DNA from: HGM13006 sp963650135
GTDB taxonomy: Bacteria; Bacillota; Clostridia; Oscillospirales; Oscillospiraceae
Assembly (NCBI GenBank): GCA_963650135.1
Contig: CAVJLG010000025.1
Span: 1 to 64,000, forward strand
Direction of reading: 5' to 3'
Length of the DNA: 64,000 bases
This document shows, one piece after another, positions 51,010 to 58,962 of this stretch. Position numbers and translations under genes: made by a program. The notes beneath the pieces were generated by a model. It searched no databases. It was not told the DNA's origin and worked only from the letters and a program-made list of their open reading frames with translations. The stretch's first letter is position 1. The number at the start of each line of letters is the position of its first letter.

Positions 51010-52692
51010 TTACCGGAACGACTCCCGCAGTCCCTTCAGAATTCCGGCGGTTTCCCGCTGTAAATCTGCTGCCGTGGTACTGGCGGGTCCTCTGCCCCCC
51101 AGCCATTCCGGGCGGGGCACCGGCAGCCGTTCAAACCGCTTGGCAAAGGCCTTGTCCACCCCCAATGCCGCCGCCTTGGGCAACTGGCTTTGGAAAAAGC
51201 GATTGTATCGCCCGGTGAGAACTTGCAGCCGCTGCCAGGTCACCTGCCGATAAAACATCCGGCAGCCCCGTGCCTGGCTGAGCAGATCCTGCCCGCGCAC
51301 ACTGCGCCGCGGCCCCACCGAGGTTGCCACCGCAGAGAAGCAACAGGCAAACAGACCAATGAGTACCTCCAAAAATGCACCGCCCAGGAAGCCCAATACC
51401 AGCAGCACCAGCGCAAGAAGCAGGGTAATTCGGTAGCCTGCCGACGTACGCTTTAATGCGACCCGCCGGGCAATTCCGCTGTGGAGATAAATGCTGTAGA
51501 AGAAGCCCACAATACCGGCCAGCACTGCCAGCACGACAAATCCGCCGCCCTCCGGCAGCATTTGCTGGGCCAGATAGCCGATTCCCACTGCCAATAGAAT
51601 CCGGCAGGGGATTTGCAGCAGCACCACATTGCCGCCCTTGGGGTCAAAGATAATTCGATTCAGGCTTCTGCGGGATGCGGCCCGAAACTGTGCACCCGCC
51701 GCCGCAAACCGGCCCGGCTTGGCTGCCACCCGATAGCCGGTGGCAAAAATCCGCTGAAACAGCTTGCGTTCCGCCTTGCTTCGTTCGCTGCCCATGGGAA
51801 TCGCCCGGGTCAGCACGACACATCCCTTTTTCGTGCGCTGGATGGTCAGATAGCCCAAATTGGCCCATTCCAGAATCATCGCCGCAATATCGCAGGTTGC
51901 GCCATCGAGGACCTGGGGCAGCTGGCAGGGCAGCAGGCCGCCCGGCGCCAGCAGGCGCGACTGGGGATTTTGCCGGGGCGTCCGAATCCGAACCCGCCAG
52001 AAAATCATCAAGAGCAGCAATACCGCCAGCATGCCAATGGCCAAATAGGTCACATGGATCATGGAAATGGCCGAGGAGCGCACATAAAAATACCCGGTGG
52101 GCACCGTAACCTGTGCCGTCAGGGAGTCATACGCCATGCGGTTTTCCACACTGCCGGTTACAATGTTGCCGTTCAGACTGACCCCCGATTCGCTGTCGGC
52201 CAGCGCACCATAATAGCCGCTGAGCACCGCCGGGGTCAGGGTATAATCTTCCGGCATGGTTCCGCTGGGCTGGGGCAAAATAACCTGAAAGCTGCACGCC
52301 CCCACATTTCTGGCCCACCGGGAACTCAGCAGTCCCAGCTGGTAAACCTCACCGTCGGAGGTGGTGGAATAAGTATCGCTGACGGTGTAGGATACCGTCA
52401 CCGTTTGGGTGCCTGAAAAGGTGCCGGTAAGCACCACATCTACGCCGCTGTCGGTTTTATTCACTTTATATCGATACGTCTCTGCCGATACCCGGCTGAT
52501 GGTTCCGTCCGGTAAGGGAACCTCCAATTGATCCTGCGCGCCGTCAAAGGTCAGCTGATAAGTGGCCGTTACCTGGGTGCGTCCATTGGTGCTGACTTCT
52601 GCATTGACCGTGGCCTGGTCCACCTGATAGTCTGCAAACACACTGGGAATCAGAAGACATATGAAAAACAGGAAAAAAGCAACTTTTTTCAT
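51010..52692 (-). CDS. DUF2207-family membrane protein
   Basis: A 560-residue protein with a signal peptide (about 1-20, ending SVFA), an all-beta extracellular region (about 21-215) rich in Thr/Ser/Val as in DUF2207, a membrane segment near 215-235, a cytoplasmic part with an Arg-rich DNA-like linker, two or three further hydrophobic segments around 350-450, and a cytoplasmic tail. Function of the family is unknown. GGAG precedes the ATG. It has its own promoter and terminator. Confidence 0.8.
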   Translation of the reverse strand: MKKVAFFLFFICLLIPSVFADYQVDQATVNAEVSTNGRTQVTATYQLTFDGAQDQLEVPLPDGTISRVSAETYRYKVNKTDSGVDVVLTGTFSGTQTVTVSYTVSDTYSTTSDGEVYQLGLLSSRWARNVGACSFQVILPQPSGTMPEDYTLTPAVLSGYYGALADSESGVSLNGNIVTGSVENRMAYDSLTAQVTVPTGYFYVRSSAISMIHVTYLAIGMLAVLLLLMIFWRVRIRTPRQNPQSRLLAPGGLLPCQLPQVLDGATCDIAAMILEWANLGYLTIQRTKKGCVVLTRAIPMGSERSKAERKLFQRIFATGYRVAAKPGRFAAAGAQFRAASRRSLNRIIFDPKGGNVVLLQIPCRILLAVGIGYLAQQMLPEGGGFVVLAVLAGIVGFFYSIYLHSGIARRVALKRTSAGYRITLLLALVLLVLGFLGGAFLEVLIGLFACCFSAVATSVGPRRSVRGQDLLSQARGCRMFYRQVTWQRLQVLTGRYNRFFQSQLPKAAALGVDKAFAKRFERLPVPRPEWLGGRGPASTTAADLQRETAGILKGLRESFR

Positions 52693-52720
52693 CTGTCACA
52701 CTCCATAATTTAATGTAGTT

Positions 52721-52749
52721 AGCATACCACATTCCGCCGGTAATTACAA
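52721..52749 (-). promoter_or_regulatory. promoter of the DUF2207 gene
   Basis: TTGTAA, a 17-base spacer and TATGCT on the minus strand, about 30 bases before the start. The divergent gtrA promoter is probably TTGACT at 52830 with TATAGT/TAGTAT at 52851-52858, though the spacing is not ideal. Confidence 0.6.
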
Positions 52750-52914
52750 CGGGGGGCCGGAATTTTCCCTTTTTCCCCCACCGCAGAATTCCACGCTCCG
52801 GCAAACCTTACGAAGAATTTACGTTCTTTTTGACTTTTTCCGTGATTTGTTATAGTATATGGGCAGAATTCCCGTCGATTGGGCAAATTACAAAAACAAA
52901 GCAGGAGGCATTCC

Positions 52915-53343
52915 ATGAAGCAGCTGCTGAAACGTCATGAAGAATTCATCCGCTATGCACTGTTCGGTATTGCAGCCGTTGCGGCCGACGTTCTTGTTTA
53001 CGCGCTGACGGTCAATCATCTGGGGGTACGGCTTTCCAACGCCGCCAGTTGGCTTGCTGCGCTGATCGTCGCATTCCTTACCAATAAATATTGGGTGTTC
53101 CATCGGGGCGAAGAGGGCGTTCCGCAGTTTTTGCGAGAATTCCTCGAATTTACCGCCGCCCGACTTGCGGGCCTGCTGGTGCAGGTCTGGGGCACCGACG
53201 CGCTCATTCGCAAGGGCTTTCAGCGTCCGCTTCTGGGCATCCGGGGCGGGGCCGCAAAGCTGCTGACCACCATTGTCGTAATTGCGCTGAATTATCTGTT
53301 CAGCAAATTCTTAGTATTTCGTCCCAGGGAGGTGCAGCCATGA
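52915..53343 (+). CDS. GtrA-family membrane protein
   Basis: A 142-residue protein with four membrane segments. RYALFGIAAVAADVLVYAL and ALIVAFLTNKYWVF are the GtrA signature (FxxxG and NyxxxxxWvF). Members help flip or use undecaprenyl-linked sugars in cell-surface glycan synthesis, which suits the polysaccharide genes downstream. GGAGG is seven bases before the ATG. Confidence 0.88.
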   Translation: MKQLLKRHEEFIRYALFGIAAVAADVLVYALTVNHLGVRLSNAASWLAALIVAFLTNKYWVFHRGEEGVPQFLREFLEFTAARLAGLLVQVWGTDALIRKGFQRPLLGIRGGAAKLLTTIVVIALNYLFSKFLVFRPREVQP

Positions 53344-53867
53344 CGCCGGACTATACACCTGAGGATCTTCGTTTTATGGAAGAGGCCATTGCCCTGGCAA
53401 GGCAGGCGGCACAATTGGGTGAAGTCCCCATTGGCTGCGTTATCACCCGGAACGGCGAAATCGTTGGCCGGGGCTACAACCGCCGGGAAACCGGAAAAAC
53501 CGCCTTAGGGCATGCCGAGCTCATGGCCATTGAAGACGCCTGCCGTAATCTCGGCGGCTGGCGGCTGTGGCAGTGCCGATTGTATGTGACCCTGGAGCCC
53601 TGCCCCATGTGCGCCGGCGCAATCATCAACGCCAGAATTCCCGTGGTGGTCTATGGCGCTAAGGACCCAAAGGCCGGCTCCGTGGGCTCCATCACCGACC
53701 TGTTCTCCATGCCCTACAACCACCATCCCCAGGTGATTTCCGGCGTATTGGAGGATCGCTGCGCTATGCTGCTGCGAGATTTTTTCCGCAATCTTCGCCG
53801 CCGGAAAAAGTCGGCGGAAAACGCTGCAAATATTGACAAAGCATCGTTTTCAGGATATGATAAATAG
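53340..53867 (+). CDS. tadA: tRNA-specific adenosine deaminase
   Basis: A 175-residue zinc deaminase that turns A34 of tRNA-Arg(ACG) into inosine. HAELMAI carries the zinc histidine and catalytic Glu; the two cysteines are in EPCPMCAGAI. ATG overlaps the gtrA stop as ATGA, with AGGGAGG upstream. The C-terminal 25 residues are basic and then polar, and a promoter for the next operon lies within their codons. Confidence 0.95.
   Translation: MTPDYTPEDLRFMEEAIALARQAAQLGEVPIGCVITRNGEIVGRGYNRRETGKTALGHAELMAIEDACRNLGGWRLWQCRLYVTLEPCPMCAGAIINARIPVVVYGAKDPKAGSVGSITDLFSMPYNHHPQVISGVLEDRCAMLLRDFFRNLRRRKKSAENAANIDKASFSGYDK
53833..53861 (+). promoter_or_regulatory. promoter of the surface polysaccharide cluster
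   Basis: Perfect TTGACA, a 17-base spacer and TATGAT, lying inside the last codons of tadA. The transcript would have a leader of about 195 bases before the first recognised gene. Confidence 0.75.
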
Positions 53868-53878
53868 GTTAAACACCT

Positions 53879-54058
53879 ATGCAAATTTGCCTGTTTTTTC
53901 GAGAAAATTTCGGTATTTTCACGCCGCGCAGGCTGAAATTGTCACAAACGGTTTTGTTCTGGCAGCCGGACCAGCCGTTGGTAATTTCCATTGCCAATTG
54001 CGCTCTGATTGGTACCTTAGATCGCTGTCAATGTTCCCACCTGACCGAAATGGAGTGA
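53879..54058 (+). CDS. possible 59-residue leader ORF, unknown
   Basis: An ATG-initiated frame that fills the leader of the polysaccharide cluster and ends in TGA six bases before the TTG start of the sugar transferase, overlapping its ribosome site. Its own ribosome site is poor (AGG 13 bases upstream) and its third codon positions are less GC-rich than in neighbours. The sequence matches nothing I know. It may be chance; if translated it could couple to the next gene. Confidence 0.25.
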   Translation: MQICLFFRENFGIFTPRRLKLSQTVLFWQPDQPLVISIANCALIGTLDRCQCSHLTEME

Positions 54059-54064
54059 AGCAGC

Positions 54065-54721
54065 TTGGATACAAAGGTTACATTGCCTGACTGCGAATTT
54101 CATAAAAAGCCATGCTATGAATGCCTCAAGCGGATTTTTGACCTGGTCGTGTCGCTGGTGGCGGTGATTGTGCTGTCGCCGGTATTGCTGGTGATTTCCC
54201 TGGCCATTCGGCTGGAGGATCGCGGCCCCATTCTCTACCGAGCTCAGCGGGTTGGCCGGGGCGGCAAACCCATCACCGTCTACAAATTCCGCAGTATGCG
54301 TATGCACGCTGACCGGCTGGAGGACATGCTCACGCCGGAAGAGCTGGAAGAATACAAGAAAAACTATAAGCTGGAGCATGATCCCCGCATTACAAAGGTA
54401 GGGGCATTCCTCCGGAAAACCAGTCTGGACGAGCTGCCCCAGCTGTTTAACATTCTCGCCGGAACCCTTTCGCTGGTGGGGCCCCGTCCCGTACTCCAGG
54501 AGGAAACGGAGCTTTACGGTGATAAGCGGGAGCTGCTGCTGTCCTGCAAGCCCGGCCTAACGGGGCTTTGGCAGGTACGCGGCCGCAGTAACGTTACCTA
54601 TGAAAACGGACGCAGACAGGCCCTGGAGCTGCAATATGTCAGCCAGCGGAGCCTGTGGTTGGATATTAAGATTCTGTTCTGGACCGTCGGCGCAGTCGTT
54701 CGCATGGACGGCGCGAAATAA
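54065..54721 (+). CDS. undecaprenyl-phosphate sugar-1-phosphate transferase (priming enzyme)
   Basis: A 218-residue bacterial sugar transferase of the WbaP/RfbP short form. One N-terminal membrane hairpin (about 25-48, LVVSLVAVIVLSPVLLV), then GPILYRAQRVGRGGKPITVYKFRSM with its catalytic core, KTSLDELPQLFNIL and PGLTGLWQVRGRS. It starts a repeat unit by linking a sugar phosphate to the lipid carrier. The start appears to be TTG, nine bases after GGAG; the next in-frame Met is far inside the domain. Confidence 0.9.
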   Translation: MDTKVTLPDCEFHKKPCYECLKRIFDLVVSLVAVIVLSPVLLVISLAIRLEDRGPILYRAQRVGRGGKPITVYKFRSMRMHADRLEDMLTPEELEEYKKNYKLEHDPRITKVGAFLRKTSLDELPQLFNILAGTLSLVGPRPVLQEETELYGDKRELLLSCKPGLTGLWQVRGRSNVTYENGRRQALELQYVSQRSLWLDIKILFWTVGAVVRMDGAK

Positions 54722-54746
54722 TCCGGAACGCCTAGAGGATAATGCC

Positions 54747-55511
54747 ATGAAGATTCAGATCATTGTTGCCGCCCACAAGGCCTATCGCATGCCAACCGAC
54801 CCCATGTATCTTCCCCTCCATGTGGGAAAAGCCGGGAAGGACTTGGATCTGGGCTTTCAAGGGGACAATACCGGCGACAACATCTCCGAAAAGAACGCCA
54901 CCTATTGTGAGCTCACCGGAATCTACTGGGCGTGGAAGAACCTGGGCGCCGATTATATCGGCCTGAGCCACTATCGCCGCCATTTTCGCGGCAAGCGTGG
55001 GAAGGATAAGTGGGACAGCATTCTCACCACGGCTCAGGCAGAGCAGCTGCTCCAGCACTGCGACGTACTGTTGCCCAAGCGCCGGAACTACTTTATTGAA
55101 ACCGCCTATAATCAGTATGTCCATGCCCATCCCGCCGAGCCCCTGGACCTCATGATTGCCCTGGCCTCTGCCCAAGGCGAGAATTACCGGGTGGCTGCCG
55201 AGGCCATGCGCCATCGAACCTGGACCCACATCTATAACATGTTCATCATGAAGCGGGATATCTTTGACGGCTACTGCCAGTGGATGTTTGACATTCTCGG
55301 GCAGGTAGAAGCACAGATCGATATCTCCGGCTACAGCGCCTATGACCGCCGGGTGTTTGGCTTTATTGCAGAGCGGATGCTGGACATCTATCTGGAGGCC
55401 AACCAGATTCCCTATAAGGAAGTCCCCGTGATGTTTATGGAATCTCAGAACTGGCTGAAAAAAGGCGGCGCATTCTTAAAGCGGAAATTTACCGCCCGGA
55501 AAGAGGGATAA
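54747..55511 (+). CDS. DUF4422-family capsular polysaccharide protein
   Basis: A 254-residue protein; IIVAAHKAYRMPTDPMYLPLHVG, NISEKNATYCELTGIYWAWKN (core CELTGIYWAWKN) and IGLSHYRRHF are the DUF4422 signature. These proteins are found only in glycan clusters and are believed to be glycosyltransferases. The ATG at 54747 follows GAGGA. Confidence 0.88.
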   Translation: MKIQIIVAAHKAYRMPTDPMYLPLHVGKAGKDLDLGFQGDNTGDNISEKNATYCELTGIYWAWKNLGADYIGLSHYRRHFRGKRGKDKWDSILTTAQAEQLLQHCDVLLPKRRNYFIETAYNQYVHAHPAEPLDLMIALASAQGENYRVAAEAMRHRTWTHIYNMFIMKRDIFDGYCQWMFDILGQVEAQIDISGYSAYDRRVFGFIAERMLDIYLEANQIPYKEVPVMFMESQNWLKKGGAFLKRKFTARKEG

Positions 55512-55513
55512 GC

Positions 55514-56350
55514 TTGGATCACACGCTCCGTGAGCTTCAGCTATGCGAGCTGGAGCTGGTGAAAGCAGTGCTTTCCATTTGTGAAAAACATCATCTGACG
55601 GTGTTTATGATGGGCGGGACCTTCTTGGGTGCCGTCCGCCATAAGGGCTTTATTCCCTGGGACGACGATGTGGACCTGGGCATGAGCCGGGATGATTACG
55701 AAACGTTTTTAAAGGTCGCTCCCAAGGAGCTGCCCCAGGGCTATGTGCTTCGGCATTTTGCCACGGACCCGGATATGCCCTATTATCCGGCCCAGGTGGT
55801 GGACCCCAGCTTCGAAATTCTCGACACCTCTGCGCAAATCGCAAAAACCCGTAGCGCCTGGATTGACCTGTTTCCCTTAGACGGCATGCCCAAGGGAAAG
55901 GTGGGCTGCTTTTTCCACAAATACCGCCTGCTCTACCTGCGGATGATGCTGAAATTCAGTCAGTTTTCCCAGGTGGTTGCAGTGAATTTGGCCCACCGTC
56001 CTCTCCATGAGCGGATTCTGATTGCCGCTGGGAAGCATCTCCATCTGGAGTCCCGGCTGGATACCCACAAGCGCATGGTACTCATTGACCGCTGCCTGAA
56101 AAAATATCCCTATGAAGGTGCCAAGCAGGTGGTCAATTTTATGGGCGCTTATAAATTCCGTGAGATGTTCCCCAAGGCTATCTATGATCGGCTGGCAGCG
56201 TATCCCTTTGAAACCTTGACGCTTCTGGCACCTGCCGATTACGACGCTGTGCTCAGCCAGATGTACGGGGACTATATGACGCCGCCGCCCAAGGACGAGC
56301 AAAACAAGCACGGCACCGTCACCCAAGCGGCCGGAAAGGACACGCCATGA
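55514..56350 (+). CDS. LicD-family phosphotransferase
   Basis: A 278-residue nucleotidyltransferase-fold protein. GGTFLGAVRHKGFIPWDDDVDLGM is the LicD core (quoted in parts: GTFLGAVRHKGF, then PWDDDVDL with the metal Asp residues). Such enzymes add phosphocholine or another phospho-alcohol to surface glycans. The start is TTG after GAGGG; it shares AGCTTGGAT with the start of the sugar transferase gene. It overlaps tagD by four bases. Confidence 0.88.
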   Translation: MDHTLRELQLCELELVKAVLSICEKHHLTVFMMGGTFLGAVRHKGFIPWDDDVDLGMSRDDYETFLKVAPKELPQGYVLRHFATDPDMPYYPAQVVDPSFEILDTSAQIAKTRSAWIDLFPLDGMPKGKVGCFFHKYRLLYLRMMLKFSQFSQVVAVNLAHRPLHERILIAAGKHLHLESRLDTHKRMVLIDRCLKKYPYEGAKQVVNFMGAYKFREMFPKAIYDRLAAYPFETLTLLAPADYDAVLSQMYGDYMTPPPKDEQNKHGTVTQAAGKDTP

Positions 56351-56739
56351 AACGAGTTATCACATACGGGACCTTTGACCTGCTGCACTATGGGCATATC
56401 AACCTGCTCCGCCGGGCCAAAGCGCTGGGGGACTACCTGATCGTCGCCCTTTCCACCGATGAATTCAATTTGAAGGAAAAGAACAAGGTCTGCTATTTCT
56501 CCTATGAAGAGCGGAAAAAGCTGCTGGAAGCCATCCGCTATGTGGACCTGGTGATTCCCGAGGAGAGCTGGGAGCAAAAGCGCACCGATATCCCCCTATA
56601 TCATGTTGACACCTTTGTTATGGGGGACGATTGGAAGGGCAAGTTTGACTTCCTGGAGGATCTATGCCAGGTGGTCTATTTGCCGCGCACCCCGGAGATC
56701 TCCACCACAAAAATTAAAAGGGAATTGGGCCGGGAATGA
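56347..56739 (+). CDS. tagD: glycerol-3-phosphate cytidylyltransferase
   Basis: A 130-residue enzyme making CDP-glycerol from CTP and sn-glycerol-3-P. ITYGTFDLLHYGHINLL contains the HxGH motif, and RTPEISTTKIKREL near the end is the TagD C-terminal motif. CDP-glycerol is probably the donor for a glycerol-phosphate decoration made by the LicD protein, since no CDP-glycerol polymerase is present. Confidence 0.93.
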   Translation: MKRVITYGTFDLLHYGHINLLRRAKALGDYLIVALSTDEFNLKEKNKVCYFSYEERKKLLEAIRYVDLVIPEESWEQKRTDIPLYHVDTFVMGDDWKGKFDFLEDLCQVVYLPRTPEISTTKIKRELGRE

Positions 56740-57728
56740 AGAAAGTCAGTCTCGTTGTTCCCGTCTATAATGCAGGGGCGTTTCTTACGCCCCTGGTTCG
56801 TTCTGTACTGGCCCAGGACTATGAGAATTTCCAGCTGATTCTCAGCGACGACGGCTCCACCGACGCTTCCATCGCCCAAATGCAGGCGCTTGCCCAGGAA
56901 GATACGCGAATTACCCTGGTCACTGGTGCCAACGGCGGCGTCAGCTCTGCCCGGAATCGCGGACTGTCGGCGGCAGAAGGCGGCTATATTGGTTTTCTGG
57001 ATGCCGATGACCGGATTTTCCCCAACTATCTCTCCACACTGGTTTCTCTGCTGGAGGGGCACGGGGCCGATTGTGCCTGCTGCGGTTTTACCCGGCTGTA
57101 TGAAGTGTCCGGCGTAGAGGATCATATGCCCCCCAAGGCCTGTGACATTTTAGACACGGATCGGGATGGATTTTTCCGGCTGCTGCTGCGGCCCGACGGC
57201 TACACCACCGTAGTATGGAATAAGCTATTCCGTAAGGAGGCCTTGCAGGCCCAGGACGGCAGCTTTCTTCCCTTTGACGAAACGCTGCACATTGTGGAGG
57301 ACGGAGAATATCTGTTCCGCAGCAACGTTCAGCGGGCCGTATTTACCCCGGAGGCGCTGTATCACTACACCGTCCGGACCAGCGGCGCCATGTACGGAGC
57401 GCTTACCCCTCGGAAACGCACCGAGCTCACCGCCCGGAAGCGGATCGTTGCGCTCTGTGCCAATGCCGCCCCCGATGTGCGGGCGCTGGCAGAGATGAAA
57501 TATCAAAAGGGCGTTCGGGATCTGCTGTTCCATGCCGTGATTGGCGGGCAGGGAAAGGAAATCCGCGACCTGCTTCCGGAGCTCAAGGTCTATCAGGACG
57601 CGCTGTTTGGCAGTCCTGCCCTTTCGAAAAAAGAAAAACTGAAATACCATATCTATCGTCCCATCATTCAGCTGAACCTCCAGCATCTTGGCGCGTTCCT
57701 GACGAAGCATCTCAGCGGGCATGGATAA
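56736..57728 (+). CDS. family 2 glycosyltransferase
   Basis: A 330-residue GT-A enzyme with SLVVPVYNAGAFL, SDDGSTDAS and FLDADDRIFPNYL (the DxD motif), then a helical C-terminal part. It adds one sugar of the repeat unit on the cytoplasmic face. It overlaps the tagD stop by four bases. Donor and acceptor are unknown. Confidence 0.9.
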   Translation: MKKVSLVVPVYNAGAFLTPLVRSVLAQDYENFQLILSDDGSTDASIAQMQALAQEDTRITLVTGANGGVSSARNRGLSAAEGGYIGFLDADDRIFPNYLSTLVSLLEGHGADCACCGFTRLYEVSGVEDHMPPKACDILDTDRDGFFRLLLRPDGYTTVVWNKLFRKEALQAQDGSFLPFDETLHIVEDGEYLFRSNVQRAVFTPEALYHYTVRTSGAMYGALTPRKRTELTARKRIVALCANAAPDVRALAEMKYQKGVRDLLFHAVIGGQGKEIRDLLPELKVYQDALFGSPALSKKEKLKYHIYRPIIQLNLQHLGAFLTKHLSGHG

Positions 57729-57739
57729 CGGAGGTATCT

Positions 57740-58942
57740 ATGAAGCAAACCGCCCTGAAACGGCTGTTTTGGATATTGCTTGCAACGCCCTTTTTTAAGC
57801 CCGCCCTGTTGGGGGTGCTGGAAGGGACGGAGGTTCTGGAAACAGGCTTTGATCTCTGGCGCATGGCCGCAGCCGGAGTGATTGTGCTGCTCTATGGGTA
57901 TGAGATGATCCGGCAGCGCCGAAAGCCCTCGTGGGTTCTTGTATGGCTGTGCGCCTATCTGGGCTTTGTGGGGCTGTCTACGGTGCTCCACGGCAAAAAC
58001 TACTGGGCCATTCTCAACCATGTGGTCACCATCGTCTCCTTCTGTATGCTGCTGGAGCTCAGCCTGCGCCGCGGCCCCATGGTCACCCTGGATATGCTGT
58101 TTTATCCGCTGACCGTGCTGATTTTGGCGAATTTCATTCTGGAATGCCTGTATCCCGGCGGCATTTGCACCGGCGGCACCTACAACTATAGCTACAATCT
58201 GCTGGGCATCGACAATCTGCTTGCCCCGCTGCTGATTCCCTATATGTTCCTCACCGCGCTGCGTTCCACCATGCGCCACGGGGACCTGGATTGGGTCAGC
58301 TACTGCATGCTTGGCGTTTCTACCCTGAGTCTGCTGCTAGTCTGGTCCGCCACCGGGCTGATGGGCCTGGCTGTGGCGCTGGTTTTCCTGCTGTTTTTCT
58401 ATCAGCGGCGTTGGCAAACGCTGTTTAACGGCGCTACTGCCATGCTGTCCGGCGTTGGCCTGTTCTTTGCCGTGGTGCTCTATCGGCTTCAGGATGTGTT
58501 TGCGTTCCTCATCGAGGGCGTGCTCCACAAGGGACTGAGCTTCACCGGGCGCACGGAAATCTGGGATGCAGCCATCAAAAACATCCTTGCCAGCCCTGCC
58601 TTGGGCTATGGACTGGCGCAGTCCGGCAAGGTCTATCGTCTTCGGAAGCACAAATACTATCATGCCCATAACGTCTTTCTGGAGGTTCTGATGGAGGGCG
58701 GATTCTGCGCGCTGTTTTGCTATTTGATGATGCTGGCATCGTCGGTGAAGCAGCTGATGATCCACCGGAAGCATCCCTATGCCTGCCTCATTGCAGCCGG
58801 ACTGATGGCCTGCGGCGTCATGACGACCATGGAGCCGTTCCTGGACAGCAATGGGCTGCTGATCTATGCCCTGATCTTCCTGGGCTATCATGTGGGCACA
58901 CTGATTGCCGGACAAGATACCGCTCCCCTGGGCGCAAAGTAA
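57740..58942 (+). CDS. O-antigen ligase/polymerase-like membrane protein (Wzy type)
   Basis: A 400-residue membrane protein with about ten segments and a large loop near 265-310 containing GRTEIWDAAIKNI and YYHAHNVFLEVLMEGG, the usual WaaL/Wzy signature with its histidine. It should polymerise the lipid-linked repeat units outside the membrane. Eleven bases follow the GT2 stop, with GGAGG. Confidence 0.85.
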   Translation: MKQTALKRLFWILLATPFFKPALLGVLEGTEVLETGFDLWRMAAAGVIVLLYGYEMIRQRRKPSWVLVWLCAYLGFVGLSTVLHGKNYWAILNHVVTIVSFCMLLELSLRRGPMVTLDMLFYPLTVLILANFILECLYPGGICTGGTYNYSYNLLGIDNLLAPLLIPYMFLTALRSTMRHGDLDWVSYCMLGVSTLSLLLVWSATGLMGLAVALVFLLFFYQRRWQTLFNGATAMLSGVGLFFAVVLYRLQDVFAFLIEGVLHKGLSFTGRTEIWDAAIKNILASPALGYGLAQSGKVYRLRKHKYYHAHNVFLEVLMEGGFCALFCYLMMLASSVKQLMIHRKHPYACLIAAGLMACGVMTTMEPFLDSNGLLIYALIFLGYHVGTLIAGQDTAPLGAK

Positions 58943-58962
58943 TTACAAATCGGAGGTTTTCC

